NCBI RefSeq assembly: GCF_013402875.1
Contig: NZ_CP058579.1
Location: forward strand, 3,955,273 to 4,019,272
DNA from: Halorarum salinum
Lineage (GTDB): Archaea > Halobacteriota > Halobacteria > Halobacteriales > Haloferacaceae
Length of the DNA: 64,000 nucleotides
Direction of reading: 5' to 3'
Part shown: positions 42,377 to 50,837 of the stretch, one piece after another
Numbering within the stretch: the first letter of the stretch is position 1
How the letters are laid out: each line of letters starts with the position of its first letter
Program-made: the position numbers and the translations under genes
Notes under the pieces: generated by a model
Database searches by the model: none
What the model was told of the DNA's origin: nothing
Seen by the model: only the letters and a program-made list of their open reading frames with translations

Positions 42377-42585
42377 GCCAGCTCACCCGTCGTCACCCGC
42401 TCGTCCGGCTCGCCGGTGACCTTGACGAGGTCGTCCCGGCGGACGAGCACCATGTAACACCAGTCCTCCTCGTCGTACGTCGTGTCCGCGTAGTTCTTCG
42501 CCAGTTTGTCCGACGGCGCCCGTACGCTCCCGATGTGTTTCAGGTCGTCTCCCGGGTTGATCCGGGTGAGTACTTCGTAGTTCAT
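42373..42585 (-). CDS. paaB: Phenylacetyl-CoA epoxygenase subunit PaaB-like
   Basis: 70 residues: NYEVLTRINPGDDLKHIGSV, then SDKLAKNYADTTYDEEDW and YMVLVRRDDLVKV. Size and the pattern (small beta protein with repeated polar strands) match PaaB, which bridges PaaAC dimers. Shorter than many bacterial PaaB (about 95 residues). Overlaps its neighbours by 4 bp on both sides. Confidence 0.78.
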   Translation of the reverse strand: MNYEVLTRINPGDDLKHIGSVRAPSDKLAKNYADTTYDEEDWCYMVLVRRDDLVKVTGEPDERVTTGELA

Positions 42586-42953
42586 ATCGCAGTCCCCGAT
42601 TCCCGCAGTTTCCGCTGGACGTCCTCGTCGAGCCTGTCCTTCGACCAGACGGGGTCCCAGACCACCTCGATCGACACGTCCTCGACGCCGTCGAGGTCGA
42701 GGAGCGCCTCCTCGACGTCGTCCTGGAGCATCTGGTAGGCCGGACAGCCCATGCAGGGGTAGGTCATCTCGACGGTCACGTCCGCGCCCTCGTGGTGGAC
42801 GTCGTAGATCATGCCCATCTCCACGAGGCTGACGGGGACGTGCGGGTCCATCACCTCCGCGTCGATCCGTTCGACGAGCCGGCGCTCGAACTCGGAGACG
42901 CCGTCGAGGGCGTCGACGTCCGATCCCGTGACTCGTACGTTGTGTGCGCTCAT
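42582..42953 (-). CDS. paaD: DUF59/MIP18 part of PaaD
   Basis: 123 residues. DUF59 core: VERIDAEVMDPHVPVSLVEM, GMIYDVHHEGADVTVEMTYP, CMGCPAYQMLQDDVEEAL and VVWDPVWSKDRL. The Cys pair CMGC is that of Fe-S maturation proteins of this family. It is first of four overlapping genes (DUF59, PaaB, PaaC, zinc ribbon). The usual C-terminal zinc ribbon of PaaD is absent here and encoded separately. 129 bp separate it from PaaA; a TATA-like TTTATGACC near 42990 may be its own promoter. Confidence 0.82.
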   Translation of the reverse strand: MSAHNVRVTGSDVDALDGVSEFERRLVERIDAEVMDPHVPVSLVEMGMIYDVHHEGADVTVEMTYPCMGCPAYQMLQDDVEEALLDLDGVEDVSIEVVWDPVWSKDRLDEDVQRKLRESGTAI

Positions 42954-43082
42954 TTCGCTATGTGGTTTCCTCGGTCGTCCCGGTCATAAACTCTTCTCCG
43001 CTCCGCGACCGCCCGTTTCGTGACCGCGCCGACGTTCGTGTGTTCGCAGACATGTTTTTGAAGTCGTGTGAACTGTGACCGT

Positions 43083-44036
43083 TCAGGCCGTGTACTGGCT
43101 GACGCCATCGTAGAGGTCGCCGCTCTGGATCATCCCGACGAACTCCTCCTGTGCGGGGCCGCCCTCGCGCCACCGCTCCAGCACGTCGTCCCAGGTGACC
43201 GGGTCGTCGAAGTACCACTGCTTTTCCGTCTCGTCGAACGCGACGGGGAACTCGAACTCGAGGACGTACTCGTCGGCCTCCTCGTCGTAGTGGGCCGGGA
43301 CGTCGACGTCGTACTCCTCGCACAGCGGGACGACCTCGTCCATCCACGCCTGGCGGAGCTCGTCGTTCGTCATCCCCTTGATGCGGTACTCGAACTGGTC
43401 GGTGTGGGTCTTCAGGTCGTCCGGGAACCCGAACAGTTCGAGCCCCATCGGGAACAGCCAGTCGACCGCGTCCTGGAGCTTCCGCTTCGTGTTTTCGTTC
43501 TTCCTCGCGAGGCGGCGGAACCACGTCCGACCGTGGCGGATGTGGAACTGCTCCTCCTTCTCGACCTTCAGTAACGCCCGCTTCCACGGGGCGTAGGAGG
43601 TGTTCTCGTAGATGTCCGAGAGCAGGGTGAGCCCGGCCTCGTCGAGGAAGGCGTGGAACACCGTCTGCTCGGCGAAGTCGTCGAGGAACATCTCGAACGC
43701 GTACGCGGACCGCCACTCCTGGGGCTCGCGTCCGTAGATGATCTCGTCGATGTCCTCGCCGAGGTTCTGGAGGAGCCGGAGCGAGATGTACGAGTGGCCC
43801 ACCTCGTCCTGGATGGTGGACAGCTCCGCCCCCCGGGCGTCCAGGCTCGGCGCGTTCATCGCCTGCTCGAACAGGCACGGCGCGCTCATCAGTTCGATGT
43901 CGGCGTTCACCTGCAGCGGCAGCTTGAGCGCCTCCTTGTAGCCCGGCGTCATCTCCTCGACCGACTCGATCATGCGGCCGTTCTGTATCTGCTGCTTTAG
44001 TTTCTCCTCACTCGGTGGGGGTGTCGTCGCTGCCAT
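43083..44036 (-). CDS. paaA: Phenylacetyl-CoA epoxygenase catalytic subunit PaaA-like
   Basis: 317 residues from ATG 44036. Two diiron motifs are intact: QDEVGHSYISLRL (Glu78-x-x-His81) and EKEEQFHIRHG (Glu162-x-x-His165), with DDFAEQTVFHAF between. This is the layout of PaaA, which epoxidises the ring of phenylacetyl-CoA with O2. A similar role on benzoyl-CoA or another aryl-CoA cannot be excluded. First gene of the Paa block, with its own TATA element; the other subunits follow after 129 bp. Confidence 0.85.
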   Translation of the reverse strand: MAATTPPPSEEKLKQQIQNGRMIESVEEMTPGYKEALKLPLQVNADIELMSAPCLFEQAMNAPSLDARGAELSTIQDEVGHSYISLRLLQNLGEDIDEIIYGREPQEWRSAYAFEMFLDDFAEQTVFHAFLDEAGLTLLSDIYENTSYAPWKRALLKVEKEEQFHIRHGRTWFRRLARKNENTKRKLQDAVDWLFPMGLELFGFPDDLKTHTDQFEYRIKGMTNDELRQAWMDEVVPLCEEYDVDVPAHYDEEADEYVLEFEFPVAFDETEKQWYFDDPVTWDDVLERWREGGPAQEEFVGMIQSGDLYDGVSQYTA

Positions 44037-44062
44037 CGTCGGGAAGGTACTCGCGTGAACAC

Positions 44063-44072
44063 ATAAAAATAT
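44063..44072 (-). promoter_or_regulatory. TATA promoter of paaA-like gene
   Basis: ATTTTTATGT on the minus strand, 27-36 bp upstream of ATG 44036. Confidence 0.55.
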
Positions 44073-44137
44073 CCCCGCGCCGCCGAACCGGAATCGCCCC
44101 CGCCGATCGCCGCGTCGCGTCGACGGCGCTCGCCGCG

Positions 44138-44911
44138 CTACCGTCGGACGTACCCGCCGTCGACGTGGACGACCTCGCCGGTCACCCACCCGGTCGCCTC
44201 GCTCGCCAGGAGCGCGACCACGTTCGCGACCTCCTCCGGTTCGCCGATGCGCTTCAGCGCGTACGCCTCCGCGATGGCGTCCTCGTGCTCGGCGACCCAC
44301 TCCTCGGTCGCTGGCGTCCGGACGGTTCCCGGCGAGACGCAGTTGACGCGGACGCCGTCCTCCCCCACCTCCTTCGCGAGCGTCTTCGTGAACGACACGT
44401 TCGCCGCCTTCGCGGCGCCGTAGACGGAGAGCCCCGGATCGTTGCCGCGGTAGGACCCGCTGGCGAAGTTGACGACGACGCCCTCGCCCCGCGCCTTCAT
44501 CGACGGGAGGACGGCGTGCGTGCAGTTCAACGTCCCGTACAGGGCGACGCCGATCAACGTGTCCCAGTCGGCCGGGTCGGTCTCCGCGAACGGTTCGGTG
44601 TTCGCGACGCCGGCGTTGTTCACGAGCGCGTCGATCGGACCGAGGCCGTCCTCCACCGCGTCGACCATCGCCCGCGCGTCGTCGTAGTTCGAGACGTCCG
44701 TCTCGACCGCGAGCGCGTCGACGCCGTACTCCTCCTCCAGCGAGCGAGCGTTCCCCCTCGCGCCATCGACGTCGACGTCCGCGAGGGCGACGTCCGCCCC
44801 GAGTTCCGCGACCGCCTCGCCGATGGCGGTCCCGATCCCCCCGGCGCCGCCGGTGACACACACTACCCGGTCGTCGAATCCGATCTGGTCCCTGATGCTG
44901 GGTCGACCCAT
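44138..44911 (-). CDS. Short-chain dehydrogenase (3-hydroxyacyl-CoA/3-oxoacyl type)
   Basis: 257 residues. TGGAGGIGTAIGEAV cofactor loop, NNAG at about residue 90, catalytic ASGSYRG, and YGAAK; ends GWVTGEVVHVDGGYVRR, typical of FabG-like SDRs. The start at 44911 is preferred over the ATG at 44932 because a TATA box at 44939-44946 would place the mRNA start at about 44915. Upstream of PaaA on the same strand; may oxidise a hydroxyacyl-CoA in the pathway. Confidence 0.83.
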   Translation of the reverse strand: MGRPSIRDQIGFDDRVVCVTGGAGGIGTAIGEAVAELGADVALADVDVDGARGNARSLEEEYGVDALAVETDVSNYDDARAMVDAVEDGLGPIDALVNNAGVANTEPFAETDPADWDTLIGVALYGTLNCTHAVLPSMKARGEGVVVNFASGSYRGNDPGLSVYGAAKAANVSFTKTLAKEVGEDGVRVNCVSPGTVRTPATEEWVAEHEDAIAEAYALKRIGEPEEVANVVALLASEATGWVTGEVVHVDGGYVRR

Positions 44912-44938
44912 GACGGATGGGACGTCGCCCATGACGTA

Positions 44939-44946
44939 GTTATATC
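44939..44946 (-). promoter_or_regulatory. TATA promoter of SDR gene
   Basis: GGATATAA on the minus strand, about 28-35 bp upstream of ATG 44911; decides that start over 44932. Confidence 0.5.
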
Positions 44947-45693
44947 CAGCGCTCGGCGTCGGCGCGGGTGAGCGTGGGACGCCGTCGGGTCGGTCCGACC
45001 CGAGACCCGGCGCCTCGAACACAATCCGGACGAGCAGGTCGGGGACCGCCTGCAGGTGGCTCCGGTCGACGCTGAACCGACCGCGACGCACCCGCCGAGC
45101 GGCTTCCCTTCCCGGGGCGCGATGCCGCCATCCGGCCGATCAGCGCCCCGGCGGGGTGTCCGTCCGTCTCGCTCCGCGCGGCGGTCGGACGCCCGTCGGA
45201 ACTGGACGGTTTATGGTCGTGCTACTCCCGACCGCCCCGTTCGGTCCGTACACGACGACCGGCGCCGACGCTGACCGGGCCGAACCGTGACTCCACGGGG
45301 GGATCGACCGGACGACTGTCGGAGATACTCTGACTCCGCGTCCGCTCTTTAAGGTGGATCGAGTCAACAGGCTCCATCGCGTGACTCGTGGCAACCGATG
45401 TCACGGTCTAACGGCATCCTTCCCGAACTACGCCTCACGATATCAATTCCGTTACAATCGTACTACTGTAAGTATCTCCCGTCGAATCGTCAGAGATGTT
45501 CGAACGCACTCGTTCGACCGCGACGGTTGGCTCGGAACTCGACCGCGTGAAACGAACGAACGTTCGGGGAGGATTCCGCTCGGTCCCCCCTTCCGACCGG
45601 GCACGGCGGCCCGGTTCGCCCCCCCTCGTTCGCGAACCTACACCTCGTTCCGTCGGCGAGCGGCCGCGGTCGGCCGTCAGAGAAATCCGTACT
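44947..45693. other. About 750-bp intergenic region, no gene seen
   Basis: Between the divergent SDR and IclR genes. Several open frames exist because of the GC bias, but none has a recognisable protein or a good start. It contains lower-GC patches near 45420-45480 and the short palindrome CGAACGTTCG near 45557. It may hold regulator sites for the Paa block. Confidence 0.5.
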
Positions 45694-45703
45694 ACTTATA
45701 GTA
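45694..45703 (+). promoter_or_regulatory. TATA promoter of IclR-type regulator gene
   Basis: ACTTATAGTA, 21-30 bp upstream of ATG 45724. Confidence 0.6.
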
Positions 45704-45723
45704 ATCGCGTCCGAAGCCCGCCC

Positions 45724-46485
45724 ATGACCGGGAAGACGCGGCCGCTGAAGACGGTCCTCAGGGCGTTCGAGATCGTCGACGTCCTGGAGCGGGAGCGGGA
45801 GGCCGGCCCGTCCGAGATCGCCGAGCGGCTCGGCGTCACGAGGGCCACGGCCCACGACTACCTGACGACGCTCGAGAGGACGGGGTACGTGATGAACCGG
45901 GGCGGGAAGTACCGGATCGGCTACCGGTTCCTCGGCGTGGGGAGCCGCGTCAAGTACAGGAGTTCGTTGTTCAACGCCGCGCGGGCGCCGCTCCGGAAGC
46001 TCTCCTCGGAGCTGGACGAACTCTCCCACATCGGCATCGAGGAGGGGGGAGAGTGGGTGCTGCTCCACCACGAGGGGGACGTCTCGACGGTCGACATGGG
46101 GACGTATCCGGGGCTCCGGTTCCCCATCCACGCCCACGCCGCCGGCAAGGTCATCCTGGCACACCTGCCGGACGACCGCGTCGGGGAGATAATCGAGACC
46201 CGCGGGCTCGAACGGGTGACCGAGCACACGATCACCGACGGCGGGGAGTTGCGGGCCGAGCTGTCGCGGATCGTCGAGGAGGGGTACGCCGTCGACAGCG
46301 ACCAGGTCGTCGTCGGGGTCAGCCTCGTCGCCGCGCCGATCCTCGTCGAGGGGGAGCTCGTCGGGTCGACCTCCATCGCGTGTCCCACCGGCCGGCTACA
46401 GGACGACGAGTACCGCGAGGGCCTCATCCGGGGCGTCCTGGAGGCGGCCGACGAGATCTCGATCAACTACCGCTACGCCATGTGA
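45724..46485 (+). CDS. IclR-family transcriptional regulator
   Basis: 253 residues from ATG 45724. N-terminal winged helix: LKTVLRAFEIVDVLE, GPSEIAERLGVTRATAHDYL with the recognition helix, YVMNRGGKYRIGYRFL. The C-terminal effector domain has HAHAAGKVILAHLPDDRV and GYAVDSDQVVVGVSLVAAPI, the small-molecule pocket of IclR proteins. IclR regulators often control aromatic-acid catabolism and sense the substrate. It lies between the Paa block and the CaiB/synthase pair, so it is a good candidate regulator of one of these. Confidence 0.87.
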   Translation: MTGKTRPLKTVLRAFEIVDVLEREREAGPSEIAERLGVTRATAHDYLTTLERTGYVMNRGGKYRIGYRFLGVGSRVKYRSSLFNAARAPLRKLSSELDELSHIGIEEGGEWVLLHHEGDVSTVDMGTYPGLRFPIHAHAAGKVILAHLPDDRVGEIIETRGLERVTEHTITDGGELRAELSRIVEEGYAVDSDQVVVGVSLVAAPILVEGELVGSTSIACPTGRLQDDEYREGLIRGVLEAADEISINYRYAM

Positions 46486-46613
46486 GGCGGGAGGGCCCGT
46501 CCGCGTCGGACGGCGCTCGACCACGTGGCGCGTCGACCGCCGGGAACAGGGAGCAAACGTTGCCGGTAGCTGCGTTTTGAAGCCGCGCGTAACCGAGTCT
46601 CGGGTACCTGGCA

Positions 46614-47819
46614 ATGGATCCGGAGAGCAAGCCGCTGGAGGGACTCCGCGTCATCGACTTCTCGGGCATGATCAGCGGGGGCTTCGCCACGATGCAGCTG
46701 GCCGACTTCGGCGCCGACGTCGTCAGCGTCGAGCACCCCCGCAAGCCCGACCCGCTCCGCGAGTGGCCCCCGTTCGACGAGGGGACGTCGCTGTGGTACA
46801 AGTCGATCGGCAGGAACAAGCGCTGCGTCACGCTCGATCTGAGCTCCGAGGAGGGTCAGGCGCTCGCGTTCGAACTGATCGAGGACGCCGACCTCGCGTT
46901 CGAGAACTTCCGCCCGGGGACGATGGAGCGGTGGGGGCTCGGTCCGGAGCGGCTCCACGAGCACAACCCGTCGCTGATCCTCGTGCGCCTGTCGGGGTAC
47001 GGCCAGACCGGTCCACGCGCGGACAAACCCGGCTTCGGAACGATCGCGGAGGGGATCTCCGGGTGGGCGCAGGTGAACGGCTTCCCCGACCGGGAGCCGC
47101 TGCTTCCGCCGATCAGCCTCGCCGACCTCACCGCCGCGCAGTTCGCCGTCCACGGCGCCATGTTCGCGCTCTTCGAGCGGGACGTCGGGGCCGGAACCGG
47201 GGAGGGACAGGTCGTCGACGTGAGCCTGTACGAGCCGCTGTTCCGCCTGTTCGTGAGCGACGTCGAGGCGTTCGACAGGCTCGGCCGCGTCCCCGATCGG
47301 ACCGGGAACCGCCACGAGAACGCCTCGCCCCGCGGCGTGTACGAGACGGAGGACGGCCACCTGACGCTCTCGGCGTCCTCCCAGTCCGTCTTCGAGAACG
47401 TCGCCCGCGCCATCGACCGGCCGGACCTGATCGAGGACGAGCGGTTCGAGACCAACGAGAGACGGGTCGAACACGCCGACGAGATCGACGCGATCATCGA
47501 GGCGTGGACCTCGGAGCGGTCGACCGACGAGGCGATCGCGACGATGGAGGCCAACGACGCCATCGTCGGACCGGTGTACGACGTCGCGGACGTCCACGAG
47601 GACGACCAGTACCGGGCGCGCGAGGACGTCGTCGAGGCCGACGACGAGACGTTCGGGACGCTCCGGACCCCGGCCGCGGTCCCGAAGTTCTCCCGGACCC
47701 CGGGGTCCGTCGAGCACATGGGCGTCCCGCCCGGCCACCACAACGAGGACGTCTACCTCGACGAACTCGGCCTCGACGAGGACGTCTACGCCCGGCTCGG
47801 GGAGGAGGGGGTGATCTAG
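46614..47819 (+). CDS. Class III CoA-transferase (CaiB/BaiF)
   Basis: 401 residues. PLEGLRVIDFSGMISGGFAT start, GADVVSVEHP, and the catalytic Asp in PPISLADLTAAQFAVHG at about residue 169. Class III enzymes move CoA between carboxylic acids through an Asp anhydride. The next gene starts 1 bp after its stop, so both should be translated together. Acid substrate unknown; see the synthase gene for a citramalate-type hypothesis. Confidence 0.87.
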   Translation: MDPESKPLEGLRVIDFSGMISGGFATMQLADFGADVVSVEHPRKPDPLREWPPFDEGTSLWYKSIGRNKRCVTLDLSSEEGQALAFELIEDADLAFENFRPGTMERWGLGPERLHEHNPSLILVRLSGYGQTGPRADKPGFGTIAEGISGWAQVNGFPDREPLLPPISLADLTAAQFAVHGAMFALFERDVGAGTGEGQVVDVSLYEPLFRLFVSDVEAFDRLGRVPDRTGNRHENASPRGVYETEDGHLTLSASSQSVFENVARAIDRPDLIEDERFETNERRVEHADEIDAIIEAWTSERSTDEAIATMEANDAIVGPVYDVADVHEDDQYRAREDVVEADDETFGTLRTPAAVPKFSRTPGSVEHMGVPPGHHNEDVYLDELGLDEDVYARLGEEGVI

Positions 47820-47820
47820 C

Positions 47821-48915
47821 GTGTTGCTCAGCGACGTCACGCTCAGGGAGGGCGACCAGCGACCCGGCACGTCGTACACGGCGACACAGAAGATCGAGGC
47901 GGGGAGACGCCTCGACGACCTCGGCCTCGCGTTCGTCCAGCCGGGGTTCCCGGCGACCGGCGAGAAGGACCGGCGGGTGATCGGGACGCTCGCCGGCGAG
48001 TGCTCGGCGGACGTCGTCGGACTGTCCCGGGCGAAACCCTCCGACGTCGAGGCGACCGCCGCCGCGGACGCGGACGTCGTCGACGTCATCGTCCCGGCGT
48101 CCGACGCCCACCGCGAGCACATGATCGGCAAACCGCGAGAGGACGTCCACGGGATGGTCGAGGAAGCGATCGACCTCGCCCGCGACCACGGGCTGGCGGT
48201 CCATCTCACGCTCACGGACGCGTTCCGCGCGGACGCCGGCACGCTGATCGACGCCTACGAACGGTATCCGGACGTCCCCCGTGTCACACTCGCGGACACC
48301 GTCGGCGCGAAAACGCCGCCGTCCGTGACGCGGACGCTCGAGGCGGTCACCGACGCCGTCGACCCGTCCCGCGTGGGCGTCCACTTCCACGACGACCTCG
48401 GGGTCGCGACGGCGAACACGCTGGCGGCCGTCGCCGTCGGCGTGGGGAAGGTCGACGCGAGCGTCGCGTCGATCGGCGAGCGCGCCGGGAACGCGGCGCT
48501 CGAGGAGGTCGTCGTCGCCGACGCCACGGACCAGGGGATCGGCTTCGACGTCGACCTGCGGGAACTCGTTCCGGCGTGTCGGGCCGTGCTGGACGTGCTG
48601 GACGAGACCGTCCCGGAGGACAAGCCCGTGCTCGGGTCGGGCGTGTTCGAACACGAGTCCGGACTCCACACGGCGGCGATGCTCTCGGACCCGGCCGCGT
48701 TCGAGCCGTTCGACCCCGCACGCTTCGGCGGCGAGCGACGCCTCCTGTTCGGGGAACAGACGGGCGTGGGGGCCGCGGGGGTGCTCCTCGACCGGGCGGG
48801 CGTCACGCCGTCCGAGGATCGCTGTCGCCGGCTTCTGGACGTGCTGGCCGAACACGGCCCCGTGGACGCGGACGGGGCGACCGACCTGATCGACGACCAC
48901 GTCCGCGGCGAGTAA
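47821..48915 (+). CDS. LeuA/homocitrate/citramalate synthase family protein
   Basis: 364 residues from GTG 47821. DRE-TIM barrel: SDVTLREGDQRPGTSYTATQ at the N-terminus, GVHFHDDLGVATANTLAAV for the metal-binding His pair, and HESGLHTAAML with FGEQTGVGAAGVLL near the end. It condenses acetyl-CoA with a 2-oxoacid; length is that of homocitrate or citramalate synthase without the LeuA regulatory domain. Coupled to a class III CoA-transferase. The acceptor 2-oxoacid cannot be told from sequence alone. Confidence 0.8.
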   Translation: MLLSDVTLREGDQRPGTSYTATQKIEAGRRLDDLGLAFVQPGFPATGEKDRRVIGTLAGECSADVVGLSRAKPSDVEATAAADADVVDVIVPASDAHREHMIGKPREDVHGMVEEAIDLARDHGLAVHLTLTDAFRADAGTLIDAYERYPDVPRVTLADTVGAKTPPSVTRTLEAVTDAVDPSRVGVHFHDDLGVATANTLAAVAVGVGKVDASVASIGERAGNAALEEVVVADATDQGIGFDVDLRELVPACRAVLDVLDETVPEDKPVLGSGVFEHESGLHTAAMLSDPAAFEPFDPARFGGERRLLFGEQTGVGAAGVLLDRAGVTPSEDRCRRLLDVLAEHGPVDADGATDLIDDHVRGE

Positions 48916-49655
48916 CGCGGTTCCGCCCGTCGCCTCCGATCGGCCGCGCATCGGGGACGGACGGATGCCGCGATCGGGAGCAGGTCGTCGCCGGATCGAC
49001 GCGACCGAAATGGTAAGAAAAAAGAGTGTTACTCCATACTCAGATGTTTTCGATACTTCTCCGTCCGGTTTCAGAGTCGACACGTCCAAAGCGGTCCGGG
49101 ACTGTTCCCGTACGTTCGACTCCGGTGGTGTCGAGCAGGTCCGCGGGGAACGCGGTGCCGAGGGCGTCGTTCGGCCGGTCACCGGAAAGGGACGTCCGAG
49201 AGCGGCGGTGAACGACGAAGGGAGGTGGATCGGAACGGTCGGGCTTCCTCGCGGGACGACCGCGGCGCGTACTCGACGTCGCCCGCCGCCCGGCGGGAGT
49301 TCGCCGACCGGTTCGTCGACCACGACCCGGTCACGGCGATCGACTCGGACAGGCAGCAGGTCGGTTCGTGGTTTCCAGCGTGAACGGGAACTCCAACTCT
49401 CGACGCCGTACGCATAACTTTTCCATACAGTATTTCAGATTGGTTGGTTGCTGGATTCGAACGGGTTCCGCGCGTCGGCGATCGCGGCCGGTTGCCCGGT
49501 GTCGATCCCGAGCCACCGGTCTGACCGTCCTCCGAAACATCTCGGGTCGCGTCGCCGCCGACCCGCTCGGGTTCGCCGTGAGCCGTCCGAAACTCGGCCG
49601 CGAACGCCGTCGACGTCCGGTGGCTTTTCCACCCGCCTCGCCGTCTCGTTACTGG
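48916..49655. other. 740-bp gene-poor region
   Basis: No convincing gene. An AT-rich stretch near 49008-49060 contains AAGAAAAAAGAGTG. One frame ending with TGA at 49381-49383 reads AARREFADRFVDHDPVTAID before its stop and looks like the C-terminus of a protein, but has no start or recognisable upstream part, so it may be a gene remnant. The last part before 49656 should hold the thiolase promoter. Confidence 0.4.
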
Positions 49656-50837
49656 ATGGCCGACGCGTATCTCGTGGGCGCCGGGCAGTCACCGTTCGGG
49701 TCGTTCCCGGACGGGACGTACCGCTCGCTGTTCGAAACGGCGTACGATCGAACCCTCGAGAGCGTCGACGGGGACCTCGACCCGGACCGCATCGAGGAGG
49801 CCTTCCTCGGAACGCTGGGGGTCGGGGGCCGACAGATCGGGCTGAGTGCGCCCGCGGCGACCGAACACGTCGGGCTCCACGGCATCCCGACGACTCGGAT
49901 CGAGAACGCCTGCGCCTCGGGCGGCTACGCGCTCCGGAGCGCCGTCGCGACGGTCCGGGCGGGGATGGCCGACCTCGTGCTCGCGGGTGGCTACGAGGTG
50001 ATGACCGACACGAGCGCCGACCGGACGAAGTGGTGGCTCGGCGTCTCCGGCGAGACCGAGTGGGAGCGGCTCTCCGGCACGACGTTCGCCGGCGTCTACG
50101 CCCAGATGGCGAGTGCGCACATGGACGAGTACGGAACCACGGCCGAGGACCTCTCCCGCGTGGCCGTGAAGAACCACGCCAACGGGGCGAGGAACCCGGA
50201 CGCCCACCTCGGCTTCGAGTGCTCGCTGGAGGAGGCGATGGACGCCCCGGCCGTCGCCGACCCGCTGAACCTGTACCACTGCTGTCCGACGACCGACGGG
50301 GCGAGCGCCGTCCTCGTCGCGAGCGAGGCGGTCGCCAACGAACTGAGCGACGACCCCGTCCGCGTCGCGGGCATCGGCGCGGCGAGCGGGCGGGTCGGCC
50401 TGTTCCAGCGGCCCGAGCCGACCTCGATCCCCGCGAGCCGAACGGCGGCGGAGCGGGCATACGGGGACGCGGGGATCGACCGACCGACCGCCGACCTCGA
50501 CTTCGCGGAGGTCCACGACTGCTTCGCCGTCGCGGAGCTGCTCGCCTACGAGGACCTCGGGTTCTGCGAACCGGGCGAGGCCGGTCGACTCCTCCGCGAG
50601 GGCAGAACCGACCCCGACGGCGACCTCCCGGTGAACACCTCCGGCGGCCTGAAGTCGAAGGGCCACCCCATCGGCGCGACCGGAACGGGACAGGTCGTCG
50701 AGGCGTTCAAACAGCTCAGGGGGGAGGCGTCCGTGCAGGTCGACAACCCGGTCCGCGGACTGGCACACAACGTCGGCGGCTCCGGCGGCGGCGTCACCGT
50801 CCACGTGTTCGAGCGGGCCGCGGAGGTGGACGCGTGA
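49656..50837 (+). CDS. Thiolase (acetyl-CoA acetyltransferase family)
   Basis: 393 residues from ATG 49656. Catalytic Cys86 in ENACASGGYAL, active-site His/Cys region EVHDCFAVAEL, and SKGHPIGATGTGQ near residue 345. The family is the archaeal SCP2-like thiolase branch. It overlaps the next gene by 4 bp. In archaea such thiolases work with a DUF35 protein and HMG-CoA synthase in one complex; here the partner gene is a fusion of both folds. Likely the last step of the beta-oxidation route of the island. Confidence 0.88.
   Translation: MADAYLVGAGQSPFGSFPDGTYRSLFETAYDRTLESVDGDLDPDRIEEAFLGTLGVGGRQIGLSAPAATEHVGLHGIPTTRIENACASGGYALRSAVATVRAGMADLVLAGGYEVMTDTSADRTKWWLGVSGETEWERLSGTTFAGVYAQMASAHMDEYGTTAEDLSRVAVKNHANGARNPDAHLGFECSLEEAMDAPAVADPLNLYHCCPTTDGASAVLVASEAVANELSDDPVRVAGIGAASGRVGLFQRPEPTSIPASRTAAERAYGDAGIDRPTADLDFAEVHDCFAVAELLAYEDLGFCEPGEAGRLLREGRTDPDGDLPVNTSGGLKSKGHPIGATGTGQVVEAFKQLRGEASVQVDNPVRGLAHNVGGSGGGVTVHVFERAAEVDA

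Noticed and set aside
49438..49480. tRNA or tRNA-end attachment site on the minus strand, from a GTTCGAATCC-like phrase
   Set aside because: The bases beside the loop do not form a T-stem (ACCCG against CCAGC) and no acceptor stem or anticodon arm can be drawn.
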